Source: Cellulosimicrobium arenosum
GTDB taxonomy: Bacteria > Actinomycetota > Actinomycetes > Actinomycetales > Cellulomonadaceae
Length of the DNA stretch: 64,000 nt
Direction of reading: 5' to 3'
Assembly (NCBI RefSeq): GCF_014837295.1
Contig: NZ_JACYHB010000008.1
Span: 1 to 64,000 of the forward strand
Position numbers and translations under genes: made by a program
In this document: piece by piece, positions 16,077 through 25,464 of the stretch
Position numbering within the stretch: position 1 is the first letter of the stretch
How the letters are laid out: the number at the start of each line of letters is the position of its first letter
The notes under the pieces: generated by a model
What the model was told of the DNA's origin: nothing
Databases searched by the model: none
The model's input: the letters and a program-made list of their open reading frames with translations, nothing else

Positions 16077-17173
16077 GACCTCACCTCTTCCAGCTCACGT
16101 GCAGGGGTGGCGTAGGGGTCGACGGCGAACCAGCGGCGTGCGAGCCACAGCGAGACGTAGACGAGGCCGACGAGCACGGGGACCTCGATGAGGGGGCCGA
16201 CGACACCGGCGAGGGCCTGGCCCGACGTCGCGCCGAAGGTGCCGATGGCGACGGCGATCGCGAGCTCGAAGTTGTTGCCCGCGGCGGTGAACGCGAGCGT
16301 GGTGGAGCGTGCGTAGCCGAGCGCGAGCATCTTGCCGACGACGATGCCGATGCCCCACATGGCGGCGAAGTACACCAGCAGCGGCAACGCGATGCGGGCC
16401 ACGTCGAGCGGGTGGGACGTGACGGCCTCGCCCTGCAGGGCGAAGAGCAGCACGATCGTGAACAGCAGCCCGTACAGCGCCCACGGCCCGACGGCGGGCA
16501 GGAACCGGTCCTCGTACCAGGTGCGACCGTTCGTGCGCTCCCCGACGAGGCGCGAGGCGAACCCGGCGGCCAGCGGGACGCCGAGGAAGACGAGGACGTT
16601 GAGCGCGATCTGCCCGACCGAGACGTCCAGGCCCTGGGTGTCCAGCCCGAGCCACCCGGGCAGCACGGTGAGGTAGAACCAGCCGAGCAGGGAGAACGCG
16701 ACGACCTGGAACACGGAGTTGATCGCGACCAGCACCGCGGCCGCCTCCCGGTCCCCGCACGCGAGGTCGTTCCATATCACGACCATCGCGATGCAGCGGG
16801 CGAGGCCGACGATGATCAGCCCGGTGCGGTACTCGGGCAGGTCGGGCAGGAAGATCCACGCGAGGGCGAACATCAGCGCGGGCCCGACCAGCCAGTTCAG
16901 CACCAGTGAGGACACCAGGAGCCGCTTGTCGCCGGTGACCGCACCCACGCGGTCGTAACGGACCTTGGCCAGCACCGGGTACATCATCACCAGCAGGCCG
17001 AGCGCGATCGGGACCGAGATCCCGCCGATCTCCATCGCCGTGAGCACCTCGGACAGCGCGGGGACGAACCGGCCCAGGACCAGACCGGCGACCATCGCGA
17101 GCCCGATCCACAACGGCAGCCACCGGTCCAGCGCGGACAGCCGCCCGCGCGTGGCCGCGGTGGGGTCGCTCAC
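16073..17173 (-). CDS. acr3: Arsenite efflux transporter, ACR3 family
   Basis: 366-residue ACR3-type arsenite permease with about ten membrane segments. It has the essential Cys at 127 in ARCIAMVVIWN and the conserved NNFELAIAVAIGTFG helix with its Glu. It extrudes As(III) generated by the ArsC domains encoded just downstream. The GTG start overlaps the trxA stop (GTGA) and the stop overlaps the next start (ATGA), so the operon is translationally coupled. It belongs to ACR3 rather than to the ArsB (12-TM) family. Confidence 0.95.
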   Translation of the reverse strand: MSDPTAATRGRLSALDRWLPLWIGLAMVAGLVLGRFVPALSEVLTAMEIGGISVPIALGLLVMMYPVLAKVRYDRVGAVTGDKRLLVSSLVLNWLVGPALMFALAWIFLPDLPEYRTGLIIVGLARCIAMVVIWNDLACGDREAAAVLVAINSVFQVVAFSLLGWFYLTVLPGWLGLDTQGLDVSVGQIALNVLVFLGVPLAAGFASRLVGERTNGRTWYEDRFLPAVGPWALYGLLFTIVLLFALQGEAVTSHPLDVARIALPLLVYFAAMWGIGIVVGKMLALGYARSTTLAFTAAGNNFELAIAVAIGTFGATSGQALAGVVGPLIEVPVLVGLVYVSLWLARRWFAVDPYATPARELEEVRS

Positions 17174-17493
17174 GCGAGGACCTCCTCGATCTCGGTGACC
17201 AGCGCCTGCTTCGGGCGCGCCCCGACGACGGACTTGACGAGCTTGCCGTCGGTGTAGAAGTTCAGCGTCGGGATGGACACGACCCCGGCGGCGGCGACGG
17301 TCCTCGGGTTGGCGTCGGCGTCGAGCTTGGCGATCGTGAGCCTGCCGTCGTACTCCTGCGCGAGCTCGTCCAGGATCGGGGCGACCTGACGGCACGGGCC
17401 GCACCAGGTCGCCCAGACGTCCACCAGGACCGGAATCTCGGAGGCGAGGACCACCTCGTCGAAGGTGTCGTCGGTGACGGTCACGGTGCTCAT
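17170..17493 (-). CDS. trxA: Thioredoxin
   Basis: 107-residue thioredoxin with the WCGPC active site (C31, C34) and the cis-Pro segment SIPTL. In this operon it probably recycles the ArsC domains after arsenate reduction, using TrxB from the preceding gene. Its ATG overlaps the trxB stop and its stop overlaps the acr3 start, both by four bases. Confidence 0.95.
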   Translation of the reverse strand: MSTVTVTDDTFDEVVLASEIPVLVDVWATWCGPCRQVAPILDELAQEYDGRLTIAKLDADANPRTVAAAGVVSIPTLNFYTDGKLVKSVVGARPKQALVTEIEEVLA

Positions 17494-18521
17494 CGGATCT
17501 CCTCCAGCGCCAGCGGCAGCTCGTCGGGGTTCGGTGTTTCCGGGTTGCCGGCGAGGTCTTGCAGGCCGGCGGCGTCGGCGAGCTCGGTGAGGTAGCGCTG
17601 GGCGTCGAGCGCGGCCGAGCAGCCCGACCCGGCGGCGGTGATGGCTTGGCGGTAGGTGTGGTCGACGGCGTCGCCGCACGCGAACACGCCCTCGAGGTTG
17701 GTCGCGGTCGTGCGCCCGACGACCTGGATGTACCCCTCGTCGTCGAGATCGACCTGTCCCTTGACGAGCTCGGTGCGCGGCTCGTGGCCGATCGCGACGA
17801 ACAGGCCCGTGGCGGGCAGGGCGCGCTCCTCGCCGGTCACCGTGTCGCGCAGCGTGAGCGCCTCGACCGTGCTCTCGCCGCCGATGCCGGCGACCTCGGC
17901 GTTCCACGCGAACTCGATCTTCGGGTCGTTCCTCGCGCGGTCGGCCATGATCTTCGACGCGCGCAGCTCGTCGCGGCGGTGCACGAGCGTCACCTTCTCG
18001 GCGAACCGGGTCAGGAACGTGGCCTCCTCCACCGCAGAGTCCCCGCCACCGACGACGGCGATGTGCTGGTCGCGGAAGAAGAAGCCGTCGCACGTCGCGC
18101 ACCAGGACACGCCGCGCCCGGACAGGCGCCTCTCGTCGTCCAGGCCGAGCTCGCGGTACGCCGACCCCGTCGCGAGGATCACCGCGCGAGCGCGGTACGT
18201 CTCACCGTTGCCCGTCACGACCGTCTTGACCGGCCCCTCGAGGTCGAGCAGCGTCGCGTCGTCCCACTGGACGCGCGCACCGAACCGCTCGGCCTGCGTG
18301 CGCATGCTCTCCATGAGCTCGGGGCCCATGATCCCGTCCGGGAAGCCGGGGAAGTTCTCCACCTCGGTCGTGTTCATGAGCGCGCCGCCCGCGGTGATCG
18401 ATCCCGCCAGCACGAGCGGCGCCATGCCCGCACGCGCCGCGTAGATCGCCGCGGCGTAGCCAGCGGGGCCTGACCCGACGACGATCACGTCCTCGGCAGG
18501 CAGCCGTTCCTGTATCGACAT
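17490..18521 (-). CDS. trxB: Thioredoxin-disulfide reductase
   Basis: 343-residue NADPH-thioredoxin reductase. FAD-binding GSGPAGY is near residues 16-22, the redox-active CATC is at 141-144, and NADPH-binding [10 protein letters not shown] and the C-terminal CGD motif follow. It is the first gene of the trxB-trxA-acr3-arsR/C/C operon, supplying electrons for thioredoxin and hence arsenate reduction. It is likely an arsenic-dedicated copy, since a housekeeping trxB is usually elsewhere; that is inference. A TTGA-N11-TCAA operator-like site lies just upstream. Confidence 0.95.
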   Translation of the reverse strand: MSIQERLPAEDVIVVGSGPAGYAAAIYAARAGMAPLVLAGSITAGGALMNTTEVENFPGFPDGIMGPELMESMRTQAERFGARVQWDDATLLDLEGPVKTVVTGNGETYRARAVILATGSAYRELGLDDERRLSGRGVSWCATCDGFFFRDQHIAVVGGGDSAVEEATFLTRFAEKVTLVHRRDELRASKIMADRARNDPKIEFAWNAEVAGIGGESTVEALTLRDTVTGEERALPATGLFVAIGHEPRTELVKGQVDLDDEGYIQVVGRTTATNLEGVFACGDAVDHTYRQAITAAGSGCSAALDAQRYLTELADAAGLQDLAGNPETPNPDELPLALEEIR

Positions 18522-18530
18522 GGTTCTATA

Positions 18531-18549
18531 TTGACATACATCGAATCAA
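18531..18549. promoter_or_regulatory. ArsR-type operator in front of trxB
   Basis: TTGACATACATCGAATCAA, an AT-rich TTGA-N11-TCAA dyad starting 10 bp before the trxB start codon, in an otherwise GC-rich region. Its position over the operon promoter and the shared CATCGAA with the divergent arsR region make it the best candidate ArsR binding site for the arsenic operon. Confidence 0.55.
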
Positions 18550-18611
18550 GAGGCCAGAGGTCACCCGTCGGTCCTGTTGAGGGCCCGACCGGGTGACCCT
18601 AGGCTGCAGAG

Positions 18612-20849
18612 GTGTCCGAGGGGAACCTGGACGGGGTCGCGGCTCGACCTGACCTGAGCCGTACGCTCCAGGCCGGGAAGGTCGAGACGCCCAGAACGCG
18701 CCGCGGAGCAGTGCCGCGGCGTGCGCTCATCGAGCGCGCCCGGGGAGGCGGCGCCAGGGTCGTCGGTATCACCGCGCCGCCGGGCTACGGCAAGTCGACG
18801 ATGCTCGCGGAGTGGGCGGACGCGGAGGACCGCTCGGTCGCCTGGGCCACCGTCGACCGGCTCGACGACGACCCCGCAGCCCTGCTCACGCTGCTCGCCC
18901 TCGCGTGCTCCGCGATCTCCCCGCAGGTGGCGGACGTCGTGGAGGACATGCGCGGCCCCGGGCCGAGCTTGCTGGGGCGGTCGGCCCCGCTCCTGGCCTC
19001 CGCCCTGTCGCGGACCAGCAGCCCGTTCGTCCTGTTCGTCGACGACCTGCACGAGGCCGACTCGGCGGGCAGCCAGGACGCGCTCGGGATCGTCCTGCGC
19101 GGGGTGCCCGAGGGCTCGCAGGTGGTCGTCGCGAGCCGGCACGAGCAGGCCTACCTCGCGCGGCGACGGGTCGACGGGGACGTCCTGGAGATCGGCGCCG
19201 ACGACCTGCGGCTGGACGCCACCGGCGCCCGGACCGTCTTCCGGGAGGCCCGCGTCGAGGCCTCCGAGGCCGAGCTCGCCGCCGTCGTGGAGCGCTGCGA
19301 GGGCTGGCCCACGGGGGTCTTCCTCTGCGCGCTGCTGGTGCGCGACGGCGGCCCGACGTCGGCGTTGACGGGCGACGACCGGTTCGTCGCCGACTACCTC
19401 TACCGCGAGTGCATGTCGACGCTCTCGCCCCGGACCCAGAACTTCCTGCGCTGCACGTCGGTGCTCGACCAGCTGTCCGCCGGCGCGTGCGACGCCCTGC
19501 TCGACACGGACGACTCGCGCGCGCTGCTGCGCGAGATCGAGGCGGCGCACCTCTTCCTCGTCCCGCTGGACCACCGTCGCGGGTGGTTCCGGTACCACTC
19601 CCTGTTCCGTGAGTTCCTGCTCGCCGAGCTGGACCGGGTCGAGGGCGACGCCGTGCGCGGGCTCCACCGTCGCGCCGCCGCGTGGTTCACCGAGAACGGG
19701 CTGGCCGCGCGCGCCGTCGAGCACCTGCTCGCGGCGGGCGCGAGCGACGAGGCCGCGCTGCTCGTGGCAGGGCTCGCGCTGTCGACGTACCAGCGCGGCC
19801 AGGTCGACGTCCTGGAACGCTGGCTCGTCGCCGTGGGGGACGCCGCGATCGAAGGCTGTCCGCCGCTCGTGGTCGTCGCGGCCTGGAAGGCGCTGCTCCT
19901 GGGCGACACCCGCGAGGCGGAGCGCTGGGCCGCGGTGCTCGAACGACTCGACCTGCACGACGCGTCGGACGAGGACCGGACCGCGCTCGAGTCCGCGCGG
20001 TGCCAGGTCCGGGCGGCCATGTGCTCGGACGGCGAGGCGAAGGCCCTGGAGTGTGCGCGCTTCGCCGTCGCGCACGAGCCGTCCTGGAGCCCGTGGCGTG
20101 ACCAGGCGCTCCACCTGCTCGGGTCCGTGCACCTGCTCGTCGGATCGGTCGAGGCGGCGCGTGACGCGTTCGTCGAGGGCGCGCAGTGCGCCGCGGCCAT
20201 GGGGAACCCGGACTCGATGCTGCTGTGCGAGGCCGAGCTCGCGATCCTCGCGATCGACGCGGGGCGGTGGCCGGTGGCCGCCGAGCACGCCCGCGCAGCG
20301 GTCGAGGCGGTCGACGTCCATCACATGGAGGGCTACTCGACGACCGCCCTCGCTCTCGCCGTCCGTGCCCGCGTCGCGCTGCACCACGGCGAGCGGGCCG
20401 TCGCCGAGCGGTTCCTGACCCGCGCGATGCGGGCGCGGGTGGCGTGCACGTACGTCCTGCCGTTCCTCGCCCTGCGGGTACGGCTCCAGCTGGCACGTGC
20501 CTACGCGACGCTGGGGGACCGGACCGTCGCGATGCACCTCGCGCACGAGATGGACGAGATCCTGCGGCAACGACCTCACGTCGGTCTGCTCGTCGAGGAG
20601 GTCGCCACGTTCCGGAGCCGGTTGGAGGAAGCGACGGCGACGCCGGGGGCACCGCCCCTCACCCCCGCGGAGCTGCGGCTGCTGCCGTACCTGCAGACCC
20701 ACCTCACCATGTCCGAGATCGGCCGCAGGCTCTTCGTGTCGCGCAACACCGTGGGCTCGCAGGTGGGGTCGATCTACCGCAAGCTCGGCGCGACGACGCG
20801 CGCGGGCGCGGTCGAGCGCGCCGTCGGGCTGGGCCTGCTCGGCGGCTGA
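18612..20849 (+). CDS. MalT-type LuxR-family transcriptional regulator (ATP-binding)
   Basis: 745 residues: an STAND-type ATPase domain with Walker A APPGYGKST (about 55-63) and a Walker B-like FVLFVDDLHEADS, then a helical-repeat region and a C-terminal LuxR HTH (about 683-745, LTMSEIGRRLFVSRNTVGSQVGSIYRKLGA). Such proteins bind an inducer and activate nearby genes. The next gene is a sulfatase in the same orientation, a plausible target. The GTG 18612 start has only a weak ribosome site. It is divergent from the arsenic operon. Confidence 0.87.
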   Translation: MSEGNLDGVAARPDLSRTLQAGKVETPRTRRGAVPRRALIERARGGGARVVGITAPPGYGKSTMLAEWADAEDRSVAWATVDRLDDDPAALLTLLALACSAISPQVADVVEDMRGPGPSLLGRSAPLLASALSRTSSPFVLFVDDLHEADSAGSQDALGIVLRGVPEGSQVVVASRHEQAYLARRRVDGDVLEIGADDLRLDATGARTVFREARVEASEAELAAVVERCEGWPTGVFLCALLVRDGGPTSALTGDDRFVADYLYRECMSTLSPRTQNFLRCTSVLDQLSAGACDALLDTDDSRALLREIEAAHLFLVPLDHRRGWFRYHSLFREFLLAELDRVEGDAVRGLHRRAAAWFTENGLAARAVEHLLAAGASDEAALLVAGLALSTYQRGQVDVLERWLVAVGDAAIEGCPPLVVVAAWKALLLGDTREAERWAAVLERLDLHDASDEDRTALESARCQVRAAMCSDGEAKALECARFAVAHEPSWSPWRDQALHLLGSVHLLVGSVEAARDAFVEGAQCAAAMGNPDSMLLCEAELAILAIDAGRWPVAAEHARAAVEAVDVHHMEGYSTTALALAVRARVALHHGERAVAERFLTRAMRARVACTYVLPFLALRVRLQLARAYATLGDRTVAMHLAHEMDEILRQRPHVGLLVEEVATFRSRLEEATATPGAPPLTPAELRLLPYLQTHLTMSEIGRRLFVSRNTVGSQVGSIYRKLGATTRAGAVERAVGLGLLGG

Positions 20850-20987
20850 GGCGCACCCCCCGCTCCGCCGTCGACCTGCCGCCGTGGATCGTGCGATCTG
20901 CGTGATGAGCCCGCGGTCCCGCCCGACCTACCGTGATGCGGTCACTGTCGTGACGCCCCGCCGGAGGACGAGCAGGAGCGAGGAACG

Positions 20988-23345
20988 ATGAGCGAGGACA
21001 CGTCTGCCACCGTGGTCGGGCGGCCGCTGCCGCCGGAACGCACCCTGCCGTTCCCGCCGAGGCGCTCGGGCAGCCTCGCCGGGCGCACGCTCGCCGAGTC
21101 GACGTACTCGCCGAGGCCGCCGGAGCAGCACCTGCCCGACGACGCGCCGAACGTCGTCGTGATCCTCGTCGACGACGCCGGACCGGCGCTGCCGACCACG
21201 CTGGGCGGTCTGGTCCGCACCCCCACGCTCGACCGCGTGCGGGCGGGGGGCGTGGGGTACAACCGGTTCCACACGACGGCGATGTGCTCGCCGACGCGTG
21301 CGTCGCTGCTGACGGGCCGCAACCACCACCGGATCGGCAACGGTCAGATCGCCGAGCTCGCGAACGACTGGGACGGGTACTCCGGACACATCCCCAAGAC
21401 CAGCGCGACGATGGCCGAGGTGCTGCGCCAGTACGGGTACTCGACCGGGGCGTGGGGCAAGTGGCACAACACGCCGGCGGAGGAGACGACGGCGGCCGGC
21501 CCGTTCGAGCGGTGGCCGACCGGGTACGGGTTCGAGTACTTCTACGGGTTCCTCGCGGGCGAGGCGTCGCAGTACGAACCCAACCTCGTGCGCAACACCT
21601 CGACCGTGCTCCCGCCGAAGACGCCCGAGGAGGGCTACCACCTCAGCGAGGACATCGCCGACGACGCGATGCGTTGGCTCCGGGAGCACAAGGCGTCCGC
21701 GTCCGACAAGCCGTTCTTCGTCTACTGGGCCACCGGTGCGCTGCACGGTCCGCACCACGTCATGAAGGAGTGGGCGGACCGGTACGCCGGGATGTTCGAC
21801 GACGGGTGGGACGCCTACCGCGGGCGCGCGCTCGAGGGCGCGAAGGATGCGGGGTGGGTTCCCCAGGACACCGAGCTCACGCCTCGGGACGAGAGCCTCG
21901 ACGCGTGGGACGACATCCCCGCCGACCAGAAGGCGTTCCAGTCCCGGCTGATGGAGGTGGCGGCGGGGTTCGGCGAGCACGCGGACGTGCAGGCCGGGCG
22001 GCTGCTCGACGAGGTCGAGCGGCTCGGGTACGGCGACAACACGATCGTCGTCTACATCTGGGGCGACAACGGGTCGTCGGGCGAGGGGCAGAACGGCACG
22101 ATCAGCGAGCTCCTGGCGCAGAACGGCATCCCGAGCACCGTCGAGCAGCACATCGCGGCGCTCGACGACCTCGGCGGGCTCGACGCGCTCGGCACCTCCG
22201 CGACCGACAACATGTACCACGCGGGATGGGCCTGGGCGGGCTCGTCGCCGTACAAGGGGATGAAGCTGCTCGCGTCCCACCTCGGCGGCACGCGGAACCC
22301 GATGTTCGTGAGCTGGCCCGACCGCATCACGCCCGACTCCCGACCCCGGACCCAGTTCCACCACGTCGTCGACCTCGTGCCGACGATCTACGAGATCCTG
22401 GGCATCTCCCACCCGGAGACGGTCAACGGCATCCCGCAGGACCCGATCGACGGGACGAGCTTCGCGTACTCGATCGACGACCCGGACGCGGTAGGCCGGC
22501 ACCGCACGCAGTACTTCGAGATCATGGGCAGCCGCTCCATCTACTCGAACGGCTGGATGGCCTCGGCCGTCGGGCCGCGCCTGCCCTGGGTCCCCGGGAC
22601 CCCGGCGGGCATCACGACGTGGACCCCCGACCACGACGTGTGGGAGCTGTACCACTTGGACGAGGACTGGAGCCAGGCGCACGACCTCGCCGCCGAGCAC
22701 CCCGAGAGGCTCGCCGAGCTCAAGGAGCTCTTCGCCATCGAGGCGGCGCGCAACGAGGCGCTGCCCATCGGCGGCGGACTCTGGGTGCTGGTGCACCCCG
22801 AGGACCGCATCACCCCGCCGTACTCGGAGTGGGAGATGTCCGGTGACACCGTGCGGGTGCCGGAGTTCTGCGCACCGGCGCTCGGCAACCGGCCGAACAC
22901 CGTCACGATGACGGTCACGGTGCCCGAGCGGGCGGAGGGCGTGCTCTACAAGCTCGGCGGTGCGGGCGGCGGGCTCACGTGCTTCCTGCTCGACGGCGTG
23001 CTGACCTACGAGTACAACCTGTTCCTCATCGAGCGGACGGTCATCCGGTCGGACGCGCCGGTCGCGCCCGGCGAGCACACGATCGAGATCGCGACGACGT
23101 ACGTCGAGACCCGGCCCGCCGGGCCGCTGCAGGTCGTCCTGAGCGTCGACGGCGACGAGGTCGCGTCCGGGACCGTACCGACCAGCGCACCGCTGCTGTT
23201 CTCCGCGAACGACTGCCTCGACATCGGCAGGGCGTACGGGGGTGCGGTGTCGCGCGAGTACGCCGACCGCATGCCGTTCGCCTTCACCGGGCGGATCGAC
23301 GACGTCCGCATCGCCTACGTGGTCCCGGACGCGGACCCTGCATGA
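20988..23345 (+). CDS. Arylsulfatase-family sulfatase
   Basis: 785-residue type I sulfatase. The signature CSPTRASLLTGR starts at C100, the Cys converted to formylglycine by the maturation enzyme. D62/D63 (VDDAG) and the WGDNGSSGEG block supply metal ligands, and ALHGPHH the active-site His. About 150 residues after the catalytic domain form a beta-rich C-terminal region. No signal peptide is seen. ATG 20988 has a GAGCGAGGAA site upstream. Its stop overlaps the next gene's start (ATGA), so the two are coupled. Confidence 0.9.
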   Translation: MSEDTSATVVGRPLPPERTLPFPPRRSGSLAGRTLAESTYSPRPPEQHLPDDAPNVVVILVDDAGPALPTTLGGLVRTPTLDRVRAGGVGYNRFHTTAMCSPTRASLLTGRNHHRIGNGQIAELANDWDGYSGHIPKTSATMAEVLRQYGYSTGAWGKWHNTPAEETTAAGPFERWPTGYGFEYFYGFLAGEASQYEPNLVRNTSTVLPPKTPEEGYHLSEDIADDAMRWLREHKASASDKPFFVYWATGALHGPHHVMKEWADRYAGMFDDGWDAYRGRALEGAKDAGWVPQDTELTPRDESLDAWDDIPADQKAFQSRLMEVAAGFGEHADVQAGRLLDEVERLGYGDNTIVVYIWGDNGSSGEGQNGTISELLAQNGIPSTVEQHIAALDDLGGLDALGTSATDNMYHAGWAWAGSSPYKGMKLLASHLGGTRNPMFVSWPDRITPDSRPRTQFHHVVDLVPTIYEILGISHPETVNGIPQDPIDGTSFAYSIDDPDAVGRHRTQYFEIMGSRSIYSNGWMASAVGPRLPWVPGTPAGITTWTPDHDVWELYHLDEDWSQAHDLAAEHPERLAELKELFAIEAARNEALPIGGGLWVLVHPEDRITPPYSEWEMSGDTVRVPEFCAPALGNRPNTVTMTVTVPERAEGVLYKLGGAGGGLTCFLLDGVLTYEYNLFLIERTVIRSDAPVAPGEHTIEIATTYVETRPAGPLQVVLSVDGDEVASGTVPTSAPLLFSANDCLDIGRAYGGAVSREYADRMPFAFTGRIDDVRIAYVVPDADPA

Positions 23346-24037
23346 CGACGCAGGACGCGTCGCCCGGCGAACCGGCGGGCGAACCGGCTGTACCGGAGCC
23401 GGTCGGACCGCACGGAACGGTAGCGCACCGGCAACCGCCGGGCGAGCGCACGCGTGCGGTGCTCGCCGTCGTCGTCTTGTCCGTGACCGCGATCCTGACG
23501 GCGTGGTGCGGGTTCGAGTCCTCGAAGTGGAGCGGGCAGATGTCCATCCGGTTCAGCGAGGCGTCGAGCGCGCGCATCGAGTCGATCGACCTCGCGAGCG
23601 AGGCCCGCGACGTCACCGCGATCGACCTGGCGATCTACCTGCAGTGGTTCGACGCGCGCGCGGCCGGCGACACGGAGCTGGCCGAGTACGTGCAGGCGCG
23701 CTTCACGCCCGAGTTCGTCGTCGCGTTCGACGACTGGCAGGCGGGCGGGGAGACGCTGCGCTCTCCCTTCGCCGAGGCGTCCTACGTGCCCGAGGGCCGC
23801 GCGGAGGCGGCGGCCGCGAGCACGAGGGCTGAGGCGAAGTTCGCGGCGGCGCTGCGCAGCAACCAGCGTGGGGACGACTACGCCCTGCTCACCGTGCTCT
23901 TCGCGCTCGTCCTGTTCTTCGTGGCGCTGTCCGAGCGGCACACCGAGCGATGGGCCGGCTGGTACCTGCTCGGGGCGGGGATGGTCGTGGGTGCCGTCGG
24001 CGTGGGGATCCTGGTGTCGTTCCCCGTCCTGGTCTGA
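23342..24037 (+). CDS. Membrane protein coupled to the sulfatase
   Basis: 231 residues, one membrane segment at about 36-55 and two at about 178-200 and 205-228, with a long helical, Ala/Glu-rich extracytoplasmic portion between. The start overlaps the sulfatase stop by four bases. I do not recognise a functional family. Similar membrane proteins of unknown function follow sulfatases in some actinobacteria, but I cannot name one with certainty. Confidence 0.78.
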   Translation: MTTQDASPGEPAGEPAVPEPVGPHGTVAHRQPPGERTRAVLAVVVLSVTAILTAWCGFESSKWSGQMSIRFSEASSARIESIDLASEARDVTAIDLAIYLQWFDARAAGDTELAEYVQARFTPEFVVAFDDWQAGGETLRSPFAEASYVPEGRAEAAAASTRAEAKFAAALRSNQRGDDYALLTVLFALVLFFVALSERHTERWAGWYLLGAGMVVGAVGVGILVSFPVLV

Positions 24038-24168
24038 CGTGGCGCGACGCCCTCGCACCGTGCCGCCGCACTTCATGCGTTCTGCGTGAGGACGACGACG
24101 GCCCCGCGCGGCAACCTGGCAGGAGGCCCGCGGTCGACGCGGGCACGACGTGAGAGGGGCGGTCGACC

Positions 24169-24654
24169 ATGACGCAGGAACTCGGGCAAGAGCTCCACGG
24201 TGATGCCGGGGACGTCGGCGACTTCGAGGAGGGCGGGCCCGTCGACTTCCTGGTCGTCGAGCTCCCGACGGACCGCGCGACGGGCGACGTCGCGTTCCCG
24301 CACCTGCTCGACCTCGTGGAGCGCGGCATCATCCGGGTGCTCGACCTGGTCGTGATCCGCCGCGAGGAGGACGGTTCGGTGACCGGCCTCGGCATGGAGG
24401 AGCTCGACGACGGCTCGACGGAGCTCGCCGTGTTCGCGGGCGCCCGCTCCGGCCTCCTGGGCGACGACGACCTGGCCGAGGCCGCCGGCGCCGTCGAGCC
24501 CGGCATGACGGCCGTGGTGCTCGTCTACGAGAACGCGTGGGCCGCCCCGTTCGCGACTGCGCTGCGTCGCAACGGCGCCCAGCTCGTCGCGAGCGGCCGC
24601 ATCCCCGTCCAGGCGATCCTCGCGTCGCTGGACGCCGCCGAGCCGGGCGTCTGA
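24169..24654 (+). CDS. DUF6325-family protein
   Basis: 161-residue soluble acidic protein. It shares with the protein at 43159-43590 the pattern GPVxxxVxxxPxDR, a LxDLxVIRRxExG strand, and a VLVYEHAWA-like segment followed by a (V/L)ASERIPxxxx end, typical of the DUF6325 family as I recall it. The biochemical role is unknown. It is the first gene of a set with a SHOCT protein, a PLD-N/SHOCT membrane protein and glutamate decarboxylase, all same strand with short gaps. A CCCGCG-GTCGA-CGCGGG hairpin lies just upstream. Confidence 0.75.
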   Translation: MTQELGQELHGDAGDVGDFEEGGPVDFLVVELPTDRATGDVAFPHLLDLVERGIIRVLDLVVIRREEDGSVTGLGMEELDDGSTELAVFAGARSGLLGDDDLAEAAGAVEPGMTAVVLVYENAWAAPFATALRRNGAQLVASGRIPVQAILASLDAAEPGV

Positions 24655-24681
24655 GCCCGGCCTTCCTGAGAGGACACTCCC

Positions 24682-24987
24682 GTGCCAGGACTTCTTCGCG
24701 GCGTCGCGCGGACCGCCGCCATCGCCGGGACGGCGACCGCCGTCTCCAACCGCGTCTCGCGCCGCCAGGCAGGCCGGTGGGCGGCGCAGCAGCCCGCGGA
24801 GCCCGCGCCGACGTACGCGGCGCCACCCCCGACGTACGCGCAGCCGGCGTACGCCCCGCCCCCTCCGGCGTCGTCGGGGACGGACGCACGGATCGAACAG
24901 CTCACCCAGCTCGCCGCCCTGCGTGACCAGGGCGTGCTCAGCCCTGCCGAGTTCGAGGCGGAGAAGGCACGGATCCTCGCCGACTGA
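24682..24987 (+). CDS. SHOCT-domain small protein
   Basis: 101 residues: an N-terminal stretch GVARTAAIAGTATAVSNRVSRRQ shared with the protein at 43647, a Pro/Ala/Tyr-rich linker (TYAAPPPTYAQPAYAPPPP), and a C-terminal SHOCT domain (about 70-101, IEQLTQLAALRDQGVLSPAEFEAEKARIL). SHOCT is a short oligomerisation-type domain. It lies 27 bp after the DUF6325 gene. Confidence 0.8.
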   Translation: MPGLLRGVARTAAIAGTATAVSNRVSRRQAGRWAAQQPAEPAPTYAAPPPTYAQPAYAPPPPASSGTDARIEQLTQLAALRDQGVLSPAEFEAEKARILAD

Positions 24988-25016
24988 TCGCGGTCGGCTC
25001 GACGAAAGGCACGGAC

Positions 25017-25394
25017 ATGGACACCTTCTGGGACTGGTTCGGGTTGATGATCTGGTGGTTCTTCCTCGTGATGTACCTGGTGATCCTCTTCCAGATCATC
25101 GGCGACCTGTTCCGCGACCGGCACCTGAGCGGGTGGTGGAAGGCCGTGTGGCTGCTCGCGCTGGTCGTCGTGCCGTTCCTGACCGCACTGATCTACCTCG
25201 TCGCGCGCGGTCGGGGCATGGCGGAGCGTCACGCCGAGCGGCTGGCAGGCGCGCGGGCGGACACGGAGGCGTACATCCGCGGCGTGTCCGGCGCGTCCGC
25301 GGCGTCGCAGATCTCCGACGCGAAGGCCCTGCTCGACGCGGGGACGATCGACGAGCGCGAGTTCGCCGCGCTCAAGGCGAAGGCCCTGGCCTGA
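25017..25394 (+). CDS. PLD-nuclease N-terminal-like membrane protein with SHOCT domain
   Basis: 125 residues: two membrane segments (about 7-30 and 42-66) in the arrangement of the PLDc_N family (WDWFGLMIWWFFLVMYL; DRHLSGWWKAVW), then a linker and a C-terminal SHOCT domain (SDAKALLDAGTIDEREFAALKAKAL). It is a close paralogue of the orphan gene at 56553-56936. It has no nuclease catalytic domain. It sits between the SHOCT and gadB genes in one tandem array. Confidence 0.85.
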   Translation: MDTFWDWFGLMIWWFFLVMYLVILFQIIGDLFRDRHLSGWWKAVWLLALVVVPFLTALIYLVARGRGMAERHAERLAGARADTEAYIRGVSGASAASQISDAKALLDAGTIDEREFAALKAKALA

Positions 25395-25464
25395 GCCCGA
25401 CCCGCACCCGGCACACGCAGCACCGACCGCGCCGATCGTCTCGGCTCGTCGAAAGGACCGAACG

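Noticed and set aside
18561-20702. Long minus-strand frame opposite the MalT-type regulator
   Set aside because: Low-complexity Arg/Asp/Gly composition without domains; the plus frame is a clear LuxR protein.
20887-20953. Short dyads GATCG-TG-CGATC and GTCAC-TGTC-GTGAC before the sulfatase gene
   Set aside because: Five-base arms are common by chance in this sequence; kept out of the feature list.
20928-23078. Long minus-strand frame opposite the sulfatase
   Set aside because: No motif; the plus frame has the CSPTR sulfatase signature.
24682-25394. Phospholipase D nuclease activity for the PLD-N/SHOCT protein
   Set aside because: Only the N-terminal membrane part is present; no HxK catalytic motif exists.
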